Assembly: GCA_963778075.1 (NCBI GenBank)
Contig: CAVZTJ010000017.1
Location: 62,001-126,000, forward strand
Origin: JASHPR01 sp963778075
Lineage (GTDB): Bacteria; Actinomycetota; Actinomycetes; Streptosporangiales; Streptosporangiaceae
Reading direction: 5' to 3'
Length of the DNA: 64,000 bases
The notes beneath the pieces were generated by a model. That model did not search any database and had not been told where the DNA came from. It worked only from the letters and a program-made list of their open reading frames with translations. Positions within the stretch are counted from its first letter, which is position 1. The number at the start of each line of letters is the position of its first letter. A program made the translations under genes and the position numbers. Shown here piece after piece: positions 8,395 to 16,973 of this stretch.

Positions 8395-9531
8395 CTAGCT
8401 GGCGGTCGTGGGGGTCAGGGACGTGGACACCGACCGGTCGAGCAGGCTGTCCTGCGTCGCGGCGTCGAACAGGTGGATGTCCTTCGGGTCGAAGGCCAGC
8501 TCGATCTGCTCGCCGATGGCCGGCAGCGGATGCCGCGGGAGCTTGGCGACCAGCACGGCGTCCGCGCACTGGACCGTGGCGTAGATGGCGGTGCCGGTCT
8601 GCTCGCAGACATCGACCTGGCCGGACAGGCGCACCTTGGCCGCGGGCGCGCCGCCGGCCGGGTTGAGGTCGTCGGGCCGGATGCCGACCAGCACGTCGCG
8701 GGGGGCCGAGGACTCCTCGCGCAGCGCCCAGGGCAGCGGGAAGGTCGCGCCGAGGACGCTCACCTGAAGCTGCCCCGGTGAGCCGGTAAGCCGCCCCGGC
8801 ACGATGTTCATCGTCGGCGAGCCGATGAACCCGGCCACGAAGGCGTTGACGGGATCGTCGTAGAGCTGCGTCGGTGTGCCAATCTGAAGCAGGCTGCCGC
8901 CGGCGAGCACGGCAACCCGGTCTCCCATGGTGAGCGCCTCCACCTGGTCGTGCGTGACATAGACGGTGGTGGTCTGCTCCAGCCGCTGATGCAGTCGGAT
9001 CAGCTCCGCCCGCATCTGCACCCGCAGCGCCGCGTCCAGGTTCGACAGCGGCTCGTCCATCAGGAACAGCTTGGGCTCGCGGATCATCGCCCGGCCCAGG
9101 GCGACCCGCTGCCGCTGCCCGCCAGAAAGCTGGCTTGGATGACGCTGCAGCAGCGCGGAGATGCCGAGGATCTCGGCGACCTCCTCCACCCGCCGCCCGA
9201 TGTGCTCCCTTGAGTCCTTGCGGACGCGCGGCCCGAACGCCAGGTTCTTGTAGACCGTCATGTTCGGGTACAGGGCGTAGCTCTGGAACACCATCGCCAC
9301 GTCGCGCCGCCCGGGCAGGACGTCGGTGACGTCCTCCCCGCCCATCCAGATCCGGCCGTGCGAGGGGCGCTCCAGCCCGGCCAGCATCCGCAGCGACGTG
9401 GTCTTGCCACAGCCCGATGGGCCGACCAGGACGAGGAACTCGCCCTCGTTGATTTCCAGATCGAGATCGATGACTGCCGCCGAGTCACGCCCGTAGAGCT
9501 TCCACACATGCTCAAACCGGAGCCCGGACAT
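8395..9531 (-). CDS. Sugar ABC transporter ATP-binding protein (MsmK/UgpC/MalK type)
   Basis: 378-residue ATPase. Walker A is GPSGCGKTTS (about residue 38), the Q-loop VFQSYALYP, the signature LSGGQRQR, Walker B LFLMDEPLSNLD and the switch histidine in YVTHDQVEA. A C-terminal OB-type domain (residues 240-370, e.g. VLVGIRPDDLNP) is the regulatory domain of MalK-like ATPases. It is the first gene of the minus-strand operon. Such ATPases can serve several CUT1 importers, so it might also energise the ATPase-less importer at 30.9-34.1 kb; that is an inference. Confidence 0.92.
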   Translation of the reverse strand: MSGLRFEHVWKLYGRDSAAVIDLDLEINEGEFLVLVGPSGCGKTTSLRMLAGLERPSHGRIWMGGEDVTDVLPGRRDVAMVFQSYALYPNMTVYKNLAFGPRVRKDSREHIGRRVEEVAEILGISALLQRHPSQLSGGQRQRVALGRAMIREPKLFLMDEPLSNLDAALRVQMRAELIRLHQRLEQTTTVYVTHDQVEALTMGDRVAVLAGGSLLQIGTPTQLYDDPVNAFVAGFIGSPTMNIVPGRLTGSPGQLQVSVLGATFPLPWALREESSAPRDVLVGIRPDDLNPAGGAPAAKVRLSGQVDVCEQTGTAIYATVQCADAVLVAKLPRHPLPAIGEQIELAFDPKDIHLFDAATQDSLLDRSVSTSLTPTTAS

Positions 9532-9576
9532 CAGTTCACCCGCCGATCATCTGCTCGGCCCTGCGCCTGCCCGGTT

Positions 9577-9606
9577 ACATTGCCGGACCCCAATGAAGTA
9601 TGTCAA
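9577..9606 (-). promoter_or_regulatory. Putative promoter of the ABC/inositol operon
   Basis: Reading the minus strand, TTGACA (9606-9601) is followed after 18 bases by CAATGT (9582-9577), about 45 bases before the ATPase start. The hexamer TGTTAG lies just upstream (9618-9613). The same hexamer sits just upstream of the TTGACT box of the divergent iolC promoter, so it may be part of a shared regulator site. Assigned by eye only. Confidence 0.35.
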
Positions 9607-9791
9607 TACCTTCTAACATTTTTATCCGCACCGTAACATGACACTTGGGCATCACTCGGGCACGGTACGTAGGCGCCACGATCCGCGGCCGGGAGCTCGT
9701 TGCTGAGGCGCATCGAACTGTTCCGGAGGCCATCAAGGAAGCGCAGGTCACACCGGGTTCTTCGGAACCGGCGACGCCGTCGCCGCGCCCG

Positions 9792-9865
9792 GCCGCCGGC
9801 TCGCCCGGATCCCGCGCCGCCGCGCCCCGCCGCCGGCTCGCCCGGATCCCGCGCCGCCGCGCCAG
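9792..9865. repeat. Tandem duplication, two copies of a 37-bp GC-rich unit
   Basis: Copies at 9792-9828 and 9829-9865 match at nearly every position; each contains GCTCGCCCGGATCCCGCG. Non-coding, just downstream of the GntR gene. It may be a slippage product and has no visible function. Confidence 0.8.
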
Positions 9866-9910
9866 CGGCCGGACCGCCCGCGGATCCGACGCCAGCCTGG
9901 GAAGGTGTGG

Positions 9911-10666
9911 TTAGCCGGTGCGGAGACTGGTGGTGAACGCGTACCGCGAGGCGCGGTAGACGTGCTGGCCGAACTCGACCGGGCGGCCGCGGCTGTCGAA
10001 CGCGACCCGCTCCATCGTGAGCAGGGCCGTTCCGCGCGCCTCGTCCAGCGCCCGCGCCTCGGCGGCCGAAGCGGTCTTGGCGCTCATCCTCTGGGTGGCC
10101 GAGCTGAGGCGGATGCCGGACGCACGCAGCAGCTCATACAGTCCGTGCTGGGCGAGCATCTCGTTGCTGAGGTGCACGAGCGCGGCTGGCAGGTAGTTGT
10201 GCAGCAGCGCAATGGGCTCGCCATCAGCGAGCCTGATGCGTTCCAGCGAAACCACCAGGCTGCCCTCGGCAAGCTGCAGCGCCTCGGCAACGGCCTCGCC
10301 GGCGTGCGTGACCTCGTTGCGCATGATCCGCGTGGTCGGCGTCTTCCCGGAGCCCGCCAGGTCGTCATACAGGCTGGTCAGCTCGACGTCGCGGTTGATC
10401 TTCTCCTTGGTCACCACGGTGCCGTAGCCGCGCTTGCGCTCGACGAGACCCTTGTCGGCGAGGTAGAGGAACGCCGCCCGGACGGTTGGACGGGACAGCC
10501 CGAGGTCCTGCGCGAGCTGCACCTCGTTCTCGAGCCTGGCCCCGGGCAACAGCGCGCCGGACCTGATGGCCGCCTCGAAGTGCAGGGCAAGCTGAAAGTA
10601 CAGCGGGACCGGGCTGCTGCGGTCGACGCTGATGGTTTGGGTAGGGCTCAAGCTCGGCACAGTCAC
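9911..10666 (-). CDS. GntR family transcriptional regulator with UTRA domain
   Basis: 251-residue HutC-subfamily regulator. The N-terminal winged helix (residues 20-85) contains GARLENEVQLAQDLGLSRPTVRAAFLYL, a canonical GntR recognition helix. The C-terminal UTRA ligand domain includes VSLERIRLADGEPIALLHNYLP and ends RYAFTTSLRTG. It lies between the minus-strand transport operon and the divergent iolC operon, the expected position for the local inositol regulator. GTG start at 10666. The ligand is probably an inositol catabolite, inferred from location. Confidence 0.88.
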   Translation of the reverse strand: MTVPSLSPTQTISVDRSSPVPLYFQLALHFEAAIRSGALLPGARLENEVQLAQDLGLSRPTVRAAFLYLADKGLVERKRGYGTVVTKEKINRDVELTSLYDDLAGSGKTPTTRIMRNEVTHAGEAVAEALQLAEGSLVVSLERIRLADGEPIALLHNYLPAALVHLSNEMLAQHGLYELLRASGIRLSSATQRMSAKTASAAEARALDEARGTALLTMERVAFDSRGRPVEFGQHVYRASRYAFTTSLRTG

Positions 10667-10767
10667 CGTCAGGCCTGTCAGTAGGCGCTTCCCCTCGGCG
10701 CCGAGGATACATGCACAGGTTAAGGGAACATCAGGCTACAACCAAGACACTTTGTTAGGACAATCTC

Positions 10768-10797
10768 TTGACTGGCTTGCATGACAAAGCCTTAGAT
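10768..10797 (+). promoter_or_regulatory. Putative promoter of the iolC operon
   Basis: TTGACT at 10768-10773 and TTAGAT at 10792-10797, with an 18-base spacer, in the AT-richer gap between the GntR gene and iolC. TGTTAG precedes it at 10753-10758, matching the hexamer upstream of the transport-operon promoter. The rest of 10667-10931 shows no other feature. Confidence 0.35.
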
Positions 10798-10931
10798 AGC
10801 TCGTAGCCCGCGTCGCGCGGTGGCGGATCCCGCCCGGCGGGACAGCCGGACCCGCGCAGGCGAGGCCGGCATGTTCGACGAGGTGGCCGTGCGGCGGGGG
10901 CCGGGACAGGCCCAGGACAGGAGCTGGGCCA

Positions 10932-11972
10932 GTGGCAGGTGCTGCGCCAGAGAACAGCGTGCCAGGTGCTGCGCGAGACCACAGCGAGGCGCGCGGCCTT
11001 GCAGCGCAACCTCGAGACCGCGAGGCAGCGCTCGAGGTTCTTACCATGGGCCGCATCGGCGTCGACCTCTACCCGCTCCAGGTCGGCCGGTCCCTCGCCG
11101 ACGTGGAGACCTTCGGCAAGTACCTCGGCGGCAGCCCGACGAACGTCGCCGTTGCCGCGGCCCGCTACGGCCGCCGCGCCGCGGTGATCACGCGCACCGG
11201 CGACGACCCGTTCGGCGCCTTCATTCATCAGGCGCTGCACGGCTATGGCGTGGACGACAGGTACGTGACCGCCGTCGCCGAGCTGCCGACCCCCGTCACG
11301 TTCTGCGAGATCTTCCCCCCGGACAACTTCCCGCTGTACTTTTACCGCTACCCCAAGGCGCCGGATCTCGAGATCAGGACCGAGGAGCTGGACCAGGCCG
11401 CGATTAGCGAGGCCGATCTGTTCTGGGTAACCGTGACCGGGCTCTGCCAGGAGCCGAGCCGGACCGCCACGCTGGCCGCGCTGCGCGGCCGTGCGCGGCA
11501 GCACCCGACCGTGGTCGACCTCGACTACCGCCCGATGTTCTGGCCGTCACGGCAGGAGGCCGGGCGCTGGGCAAGGGAAGCGCTGGCGTCGGCAACGGTC
11601 GCGGTCGGCAACCTCGACGAGTGCGAGACCGCGGTCGGCACCCGCGATCCCGGCCAGGCCGCCGACGCACTGCTCGGGCTCGGCATGGAGCTCGCCGTGA
11701 TCAAGCTCGGGCCGGCTGGGGTGCTGGCGCGTGACCGGCAGACCGAGGTGCGCGTTCCCCCGGTCCAGATACCGGCCGTGAACGGGCTCGGGGCCGGGGA
11801 CGCGTTCGGGGGTGCGCTGTGCCACGGCCTGCTCGCGGGCTGGGACCTGGCTGCCACGATCCGCTTCGCCAACGCGGCCGGGGCGATCGTCGCGTCGCGG
11901 ATCGCCTGCTCGGATGCCATGCCGACCGCGGCAGAGGTCACCGCCCTACTTGAGGAGACAGCACGTGCTTGA
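10932..11972 (+). CDS. iolC: 5-dehydro-2-deoxygluconokinase (PfkB family)
   Basis: Phosphorylates 5-dehydro-2-deoxy-D-gluconate in myo-inositol breakdown. PfkB/ribokinase fold: LTMGRIGVDLYP followed by TFGKYLGGSPTNVAVAAARYG (the IolC-specific opening) and the C-terminal ATP/anion-hole motif VNGLGAGDAFGGALCHG with catalytic Asp. GTG at 10932 has AGGAG eight bases upstream and gives 346 residues. The first 30 codons contain an imperfect 27-bp direct duplication (10932-10985) and read like non-conserved sequence. A later start is possible, but ATG 11046 would cut into the first beta-strand. It overlaps the next gene by 8 bp. Confidence 0.9.
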   Translation: MAGAAPENSVPGAARDHSEARGLAAQPRDREAALEVLTMGRIGVDLYPLQVGRSLADVETFGKYLGGSPTNVAVAAARYGRRAAVITRTGDDPFGAFIHQALHGYGVDDRYVTAVAELPTPVTFCEIFPPDNFPLYFYRYPKAPDLEIRTEELDQAAISEADLFWVTVTGLCQEPSRTATLAALRGRARQHPTVVDLDYRPMFWPSRQEAGRWAREALASATVAVGNLDECETAVGTRDPGQAADALLGLGMELAVIKLGPAGVLARDRQTEVRVPPVQIPAVNGLGAGDAFGGALCHGLLAGWDLAATIRFANAAGAIVASRIACSDAMPTAAEVTALLEETARA

Positions 11973-12837
11973 GGACCAGCGGCGCATGCTCCTGGAGACC
12001 AGGGCGCACACGCCGTCAGCGGTGGCGGCCGCCGCCGCCGGGCGGCGGCGACGGCCCTGGCTGGGGCCCTCCGGGCGGTTGATGGTCATAGCCGCCGATC
12101 ACCCCGCGCGCGGCGCGCTCGGCGTCGGCGAACGGCCGATGGCCATGGCGAACCGCTTCGAGCTGCTCGACCGGATCATGGTGGCCCTGGCCAGGCCGGG
12201 TGTGGACGGGGTCCTCGGCACCGCCGACGTCATCGAGGACCTGCTCCTGCTCGGGGCGCTCGATGGCAAGCTCGCGATCGGCTCGATGAACCGCGGCGGC
12301 CTGCCCGGTTCGGTGTTTGAGATGGACGACCGGTTCACCGGCTACACCGCTTCGGCCATCGCGGACGGCGGACTTGACGGCGGGAAGATGCTGCTGCGCA
12401 TTGACCCGGACAACCCGGCCACGGTGGCCACGATCGCGTCGTGCGCCGAAGCGGCCGGTGAGCTCGCCGCGCGCCAGATCAGGGCCATCATCGAGCCGTT
12501 CATGGTAAAGAGGGTCGACGGCCGTGCCGTCAACGACCTGGGCGCCGATGCGGTCATCCGGTCGATCGCGATCGCCTCGGGGCTCGGCACGACGTCGGCT
12601 TACAGCTGGCTCAAGATCCCGGTGGTGGACGACATGGAGCGGGTGGCCGAGGCGTCGACGCTGCCGACGCTGCTGCTCGGCGGTGACGCGGGCGACCGCC
12701 CGGACGAGATGTTCACCCGGTGGCAGAAGGCGCTCCAGCTGCCGGTCGTGCGCGGCCTGGTCGTCGGGCGCAACCTGCTCTACCCGCCGGGCGACGACGT
12801 TGCCGCCGCCGTGGACACCGCCGTGGGCCTGCTTTGA
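11965..12837 (+). CDS. Cgl0158-type class I aldolase (deoxyribose-phosphate aldolase-like)
   Basis: 290-residue (beta/alpha)8 protein of the family found in actinobacterial inositol clusters between iolC and iolB. Recognisable elements are RLMVIAADHPARGALGVG, GVLGTADVIEDLLLLGAL, DGGKMLLRID and IAIASGLGTTSAYSWLKIPVV, with a lysine where the Schiff-base strand is expected. It most likely cleaves the 6-phospho-5-dehydro-2-deoxygluconate made by IolC into dihydroxyacetone phosphate and malonate semialdehyde (the IolJ role), by context. The GTG start at 11965 has GAGGAG seven bases upstream and overlaps iolC. The stop is followed by a 40-base gap before iolB. Confidence 0.8.
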   Translation: MLEDQRRMLLETRAHTPSAVAAAAAGRRRRPWLGPSGRLMVIAADHPARGALGVGERPMAMANRFELLDRIMVALARPGVDGVLGTADVIEDLLLLGALDGKLAIGSMNRGGLPGSVFEMDDRFTGYTASAIADGGLDGGKMLLRIDPDNPATVATIASCAEAAGELAARQIRAIIEPFMVKRVDGRAVNDLGADAVIRSIAIASGLGTTSAYSWLKIPVVDDMERVAEASTLPTLLLGGDAGDRPDEMFTRWQKALQLPVVRGLVVGRNLLYPPGDDVAAAVDTAVGLL

Positions 12838-12880
12838 CTACTCTCCGGCCTGAAGACCGGGGTCTCCTCCGGAGGTATGA

Positions 12881-13807
12881 GTGACACCGACGACCGCTGT
12901 CCCGCAGCGCGGGCTCTACCTGCCGGCCGGATCCACGCCGGGCGGCCCGTTCGTGACCGAGCTGACCCCGCAGGCGTGCGGCTGGGCCTACTCGTCGCTG
13001 CGCGTGCTCGAGCTCGGGCCGGGCGGCGAGGCGACGTTCCGGACCGGGCCGGACGAGATGCTCGTGCTGCCGCTGTCCGGCGGCGCCGCGGTCGCGGTGG
13101 ATGGCATCGAGTTCACGCTGGCCGGCCGGGCCGACGTGTTCAGCCGGGTCACCGACTTCGCTTACCTGCCCATCGACGCGGCCGCCACTGTGCGCAGCGC
13201 CGCCGGCGGCCGCTTCGCGCTGCCGGGCGCGCGGGCCGGACGCCGGCTGCCGCCGCGGTACGGGCCCGCGGAGCAGGTTCCCGTGGAGATCAGGGGCAGC
13301 GGGCGGGCCACCCGCCAGGTCAACAACTTCTGCTCGCCGGAGGCGTTCGAGACCGACCGGCTGACCTCGGTGGAGGTGCTGACCCCCGGCGGCAACTGGT
13401 CGTCCTATCCGCCGCACAAGCACGACCAAGCACGGCCCGGCGAGGCGGTGCTCGAGGAGATCTACTACTTCGAGGTCGGCCGGGGGCCGGACGCGCCCGA
13501 CGGGACGGACACGGCCGGGGTCGGTTACCAGCGCGTCTACTCCGCCGACCCGGCCCGGCCCATCGACGTGCTGGCCGAGATCCGGACCGGCGACGTCGTG
13601 CTGGTGCCGCACGGGTACCACGGCCCGTCGATGGCGGCGCCCGGGTACGACCTGTACTACCTGAACGTGCTGGCGGGTCCGGCGCAGCAGCGGTCGATGG
13701 CGTTCTGCGACGATCCCGCGCACGCCTGGATCCGGCAAAGCTGGGACGGCCAGCAGCTGGACCCGAGGCTGCCGATGTCCGGGAGCGGAGACGAGGGGGT
13801 GCGGTGA
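12881..13807 (+). CDS. iolB: 5-deoxy-glucuronate isomerase
   Basis: 308-residue bicupin that converts 5-deoxy-glucuronate to 5-dehydro-2-deoxygluconate. The metal-site region YPPHKHD (about residue 177), EEIYYFEV, and VLVPHGYHGPSMAAPGYDLYYLNVLAGP are diagnostic of IolB. Start GTG 12881 sits five bases after GGAGG; an ATG four bases earlier is in a different frame and would read through the wrong frame. The stop overlaps the iolD start (GTGA), so the two are coupled. Confidence 0.93.
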   Translation: MTPTTAVPQRGLYLPAGSTPGGPFVTELTPQACGWAYSSLRVLELGPGGEATFRTGPDEMLVLPLSGGAAVAVDGIEFTLAGRADVFSRVTDFAYLPIDAAATVRSAAGGRFALPGARAGRRLPPRYGPAEQVPVEIRGSGRATRQVNNFCSPEAFETDRLTSVEVLTPGGNWSSYPPHKHDQARPGEAVLEEIYYFEVGRGPDAPDGTDTAGVGYQRVYSADPARPIDVLAEIRTGDVVLVPHGYHGPSMAAPGYDLYYLNVLAGPAQQRSMAFCDDPAHAWIRQSWDGQQLDPRLPMSGSGDEGVR

Positions 13808-15678
13808 GGCTCACCGTCGGTCAGGCGCTGGTCAGGTTCCTGGTCGCGCAGCACAGCGAGCGCGACGGCGTCCGGCAGCGGTTCTTCGCCGGCTGCTGGG
13901 GCATCTTCGGGCACGGCAACGTGGCCGGCCTGGGCGAGGCGCTGCTGGAGGCCAGCGACGAGCTGCGCTACTACCAGGGCCGCAACGAGCAGGCCATGGT
14001 GCACGCCGCGGTCGGCTACGCCCGGATGAACGACCGGCTGCAGGCGTTCGCGTGCACGTCCTCGATCGGGCCCGGCGCCACGAACATGGTCACCGGCGCC
14101 GCGCTGGCCACGGTGAACCGGATCCCGGTGCTGCTGCTGCCCGGCGACGTGTTCGCCACCAGGGCGGCCAGCCCGCTGCTGCAGGAACTCGAGGACCCGC
14201 GCACCCTGGACGTGTCAGTCAACGACTGCCTGCGCCCGGTGTCCCGGTACTTCGACCGCATCTGGCGGCCCGAGCAGCTCCCCGCCGCCCTGCTGCAGGC
14301 CATGCGGGTGCTGACCGACCCAGCCGAGACCGGGGCGGTGACGATCGCGCTCCCCCAGGACACCGCCGCCGAGGCGTACGACTGGCCGGAGGAGCTGTTC
14401 ACCGGCCGGGTGTGGCGCATCCCGCGGCCGCGCCCCGAGCCGCAGGCCCTGACCGAGGCCGCGGCGGCGATCCGCCGGTCGCGGCGGCCGCTGCTGGTGG
14501 CCGGCGGCGGCGTGCACTACAGCGACGCCACCGCGGCGCTGCGCGACCTCGCCGAGCAGACCGGCATCCCGGTCGCCGAGACCCAGGCCGGCAAAGGCGC
14601 GCTGCCCTACGACCACCCGGCGGCGCTCGGCGCGATCGGCGCCACCGGAACCACGGCCGCCAACGCCACCGCGCGAGAGGCGGACCTCGTCATCGGTGCC
14701 GGCACCCGGTGGAGCGACTTCACCACGGCCTCCAACAGCCTGTTCCCGCCGGGCGCCGACTACATCAACGTGAACGTGGCGGGGTTCGACGCGGCGAAAC
14801 GTTCCGGCCACTCGGTCATATCCGACGCGCGGGCCGCATTCGAGGACCTCGCCACCGCACTGCGGGGCTGGCAGGTGGATCCGGCGTACCGCGATCAGGT
14901 GCGCGAGCGCGCGGCGGCATGGGATGCGGTCGTCGAGCGCGCGTACCACCTCGGCCACGGGCCGCTGCCCGCGCAGTCGGAGGTGATCGGGGCGGTCAAC
15001 GACGCGAGCGCGCCGCGGGACGTCGTCGTCTGCGCGGCCGGCAGCATGCCCGGCGACCTGCACAAGATGTGGCGGACCCGGGACGCCAGGGGCTATCACG
15101 TCGAGTACGGCTACTCGTGCATGGGCTACGAGATCGCCGGCGGGCTGGGCGTGAAGATGGCCGCGCCCGACCGCGAGGTGTACGTCATGGTCGGCGACGG
15201 GTCATACCTCATGCTCAGCTCCGAGCTGGTCACCTCGGTGCAGGAGGGCATCAAGCTCATCGTGGTCCTGGTGCAGAACCACGGGTTCCAGTCCATCGGC
15301 TCGCTTTCCCGGTCGGTCGGCGTCCAGGGGTTCGGCACCAGGTACCGGTACCGGGACCCGGAGTCAGGCCGGCTCGACGGGGAGTTCCTCCCGGTGGACC
15401 TGGCCGCGAACGCGGCCAGCCTCGGGGCCAGCGTGCTGCGCGCGGCCTCGGTCGCGGAGCTCAGCGCCGCCCTGGCCGCCGCGCGCGCGGCGGAGGGCAC
15501 TACGGTCATCCACGTGGAAACCGATCCTTCGGTGCCGAGCCCGGATTCGGAAGCGTGGTGGGACGTGCCGGTGGCCGAGGTCTCGGCGCTGGACTCGGCC
15601 CGCGAGGCCAGGGCGGGCTACGAGGTCGCCGTGCGCGCGCAGCACCAGCCGCTCCGCCCAGCGCCACCCGTTGACTGA
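13804..15678 (+). CDS. iolD: 3D-(3,5/4)-trihydroxycyclohexane-1,2-dione acylhydrolase
   Basis: 624-residue thiamine-diphosphate enzyme that opens the cyclitol ring. The N-terminal PYR domain has the catalytic glutamate region YYQGRNEQAMVHAAVGYAR, the middle domain starts near residue 205, and the C-terminal PP domain carries the GDG...N cofactor motif (VMVGDGSYLML, with the Asn of VVLVQNHGF). The short, IolD-specific opening RLTVGQALVRFLVAQ fixes the start at GTG 13804, which overlaps the iolB stop. Length fits IolD (about 620-650). A longer open frame from 12877 is iolB sequence read out of frame. Confidence 0.94.
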   Translation: MRLTVGQALVRFLVAQHSERDGVRQRFFAGCWGIFGHGNVAGLGEALLEASDELRYYQGRNEQAMVHAAVGYARMNDRLQAFACTSSIGPGATNMVTGAALATVNRIPVLLLPGDVFATRAASPLLQELEDPRTLDVSVNDCLRPVSRYFDRIWRPEQLPAALLQAMRVLTDPAETGAVTIALPQDTAAEAYDWPEELFTGRVWRIPRPRPEPQALTEAAAAIRRSRRPLLVAGGGVHYSDATAALRDLAEQTGIPVAETQAGKGALPYDHPAALGAIGATGTTAANATAREADLVIGAGTRWSDFTTASNSLFPPGADYINVNVAGFDAAKRSGHSVISDARAAFEDLATALRGWQVDPAYRDQVRERAAAWDAVVERAYHLGHGPLPAQSEVIGAVNDASAPRDVVVCAAGSMPGDLHKMWRTRDARGYHVEYGYSCMGYEIAGGLGVKMAAPDREVYVMVGDGSYLMLSSELVTSVQEGIKLIVVLVQNHGFQSIGSLSRSVGVQGFGTRYRYRDPESGRLDGEFLPVDLAANAASLGASVLRAASVAELSAALAAARAAEGTTVIHVETDPSVPSPDSEAWWDVPVAEVSALDSAREARAGYEVAVRAQHQPLRPAPPVD

Positions 15679-16910
15679 GCCAGGCGAGACCTCCTTCACC
15701 CGCGCGGCATTTGCCGCGGCTCTCGGCGCCCTGGCGCTGGCCGGCGCGATCTCCGCGTCGTACGGGCCGCTGCTGCGGCCGGTCACCGACCGGTTCGGTG
15801 TGTCGCTGCCGGTCGCCGGGACCCTGATCAGCATCAACTTCGCCGGCGGGCTGGCCGGAACGCTCGGCGCTTTGGCCGGCTTCACCCGCGCGCCACGGCG
15901 CCCGATCGCCGCGTTCGCGCTCGGGGTGCTCGGCCTGGGCTGCTTGTCGATCGCCGCGGCCCGGGGGTGGCCAACGCTGGCCATCGGCGTGTTCCTGACC
16001 GGCGTCGGGTTCGGGGCGACGGACTTCAGCCTCAACCAGAGCGGGGCCAGGTCCGGCGCCGGCCGGGCAGTGCGGCTGACGCTGCTCAACGCGGCGTTCG
16101 GCACCGGTGCGGTGCTCGGCCCCGCGATCGTTGGCTGGCTCGGCCTCCGCGCCCTGACCGTGGGCTTCGCGCTGGCCGCCTGCTGGGCCTGGGCCATGGC
16201 GGCCGGGGTGCTCGGGATCACGACGGCGCCACCGGCACACGGAGGCCCGGGCGGCGGCGCGGACAGGCCGGAGCCTGCGGTGCACGACGCAGCCGGCGGC
16301 GCCGGAGGGTGCCACGGGCGGCGACGCGGACGGGCCGGGGCGGCGCCGGGGCCGGCGGCCGTCCTGGGTCGTGGTGCTGGTCGCGCTCGCCTTCCTGCTG
16401 TATGTCGGGTGCGAGGCCAGCGTCGCGGGGTGGATTCCCGCGCACCTCGTGGCGCTCGGCTACCAATCGCGCCTGGCGACGGCCGTGACATCGGGGTTCT
16501 GGGCGGCGATGGTGGTCGGCCGGCTTGTCACCGTCCCGCTCAGCCGGGCCGTTGCCGCGTCCCGGATAGTCCTGGCCGCGTGCCCGCTGCTCACCCTGGC
16601 GCTGGCGCTGACCGCGGTGCCTGGGGTGGCGCCCGCCTGCTACGTCGCGGCCGGCTTCATCGCGGCGCCGATCTGGCCGATCGGCCTGGACTGGGTCGTG
16701 GCGACGTTCCCCGGTTACCGCTCGGCCACCTCCTGGGCGCTCACCGCGGCGTTCGCCGGCGGCATCGCCGGGCCCGCCACAGTGGCCGGCGTGGTGTCAA
16801 TCGCCGGCCTGCACGCCGTCCCCGCGGTACTGGCCGCTTTCGCCGGCGCGACCACTCTGGCGTTCCTCGCGATCTGGCGTGCGCGGGCCCGAAGCGGCAA
16901 GCTGGCATAA
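15671..16910 (+). pseudogene. MFS transporter, interrupted by a frameshift in the central loop
   Basis: Major facilitator gene overlapping the end of iolD (TTG 15671). The first frame encodes transmembrane helices 1-6 (e.g. LAIGVFLTGVGFGATDFSLNQ) and then a Gly/Pro-rich loop. Helices 7-12 (LVALAFLLYVGCEASVAGWIPA to ALTAAFAGGIAGPATVAGVV) continue in another frame that ends with a stop at 16908-16910. The change happens between about 16260 and 16330, in the long central loop, and needs only one base. Together the halves make a normal length of about 410 residues. It would be an uptake system or exporter linked to inositol metabolism. A sequencing error is as likely as a true pseudogene. Confidence 0.75.
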
Positions 16911-16973
16911 TCTGCCCGGTGGCGTTCTCCATCGGTTCGCCCGGTCGCTTCAGCTTTGGGAACGGTGAAACTC

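Larger units (their letters stand above)
9532..9910. other. 379-bp non-coding stretch upstream of the transport/catabolic operon
   Basis: No convincing gene. The half next to the ATPase gene is AT-richer and holds a promoter-like signal read leftwards. The half next to the GntR gene is very GC-rich and carries a 37-bp tandem duplication. Short open frames here are compositional. Confidence 0.6.

Noticed and set aside
12841..12880. Possible terminator or transposon end between the aldolase and iolB
   Set aside because: Contains GACCGGGGTC and CCTCCGGAGG palindromes, but they are short, overlap the iolB ribosome site and lack any partner end.
12877..13803. Long open frame from ATG 12877 joined to iolD, suggesting a 933-residue protein
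   Set aside because: The first 310 codons are iolB read in another frame, with no protein-like pattern. The true iolD start is the GTG overlapping the iolB stop.
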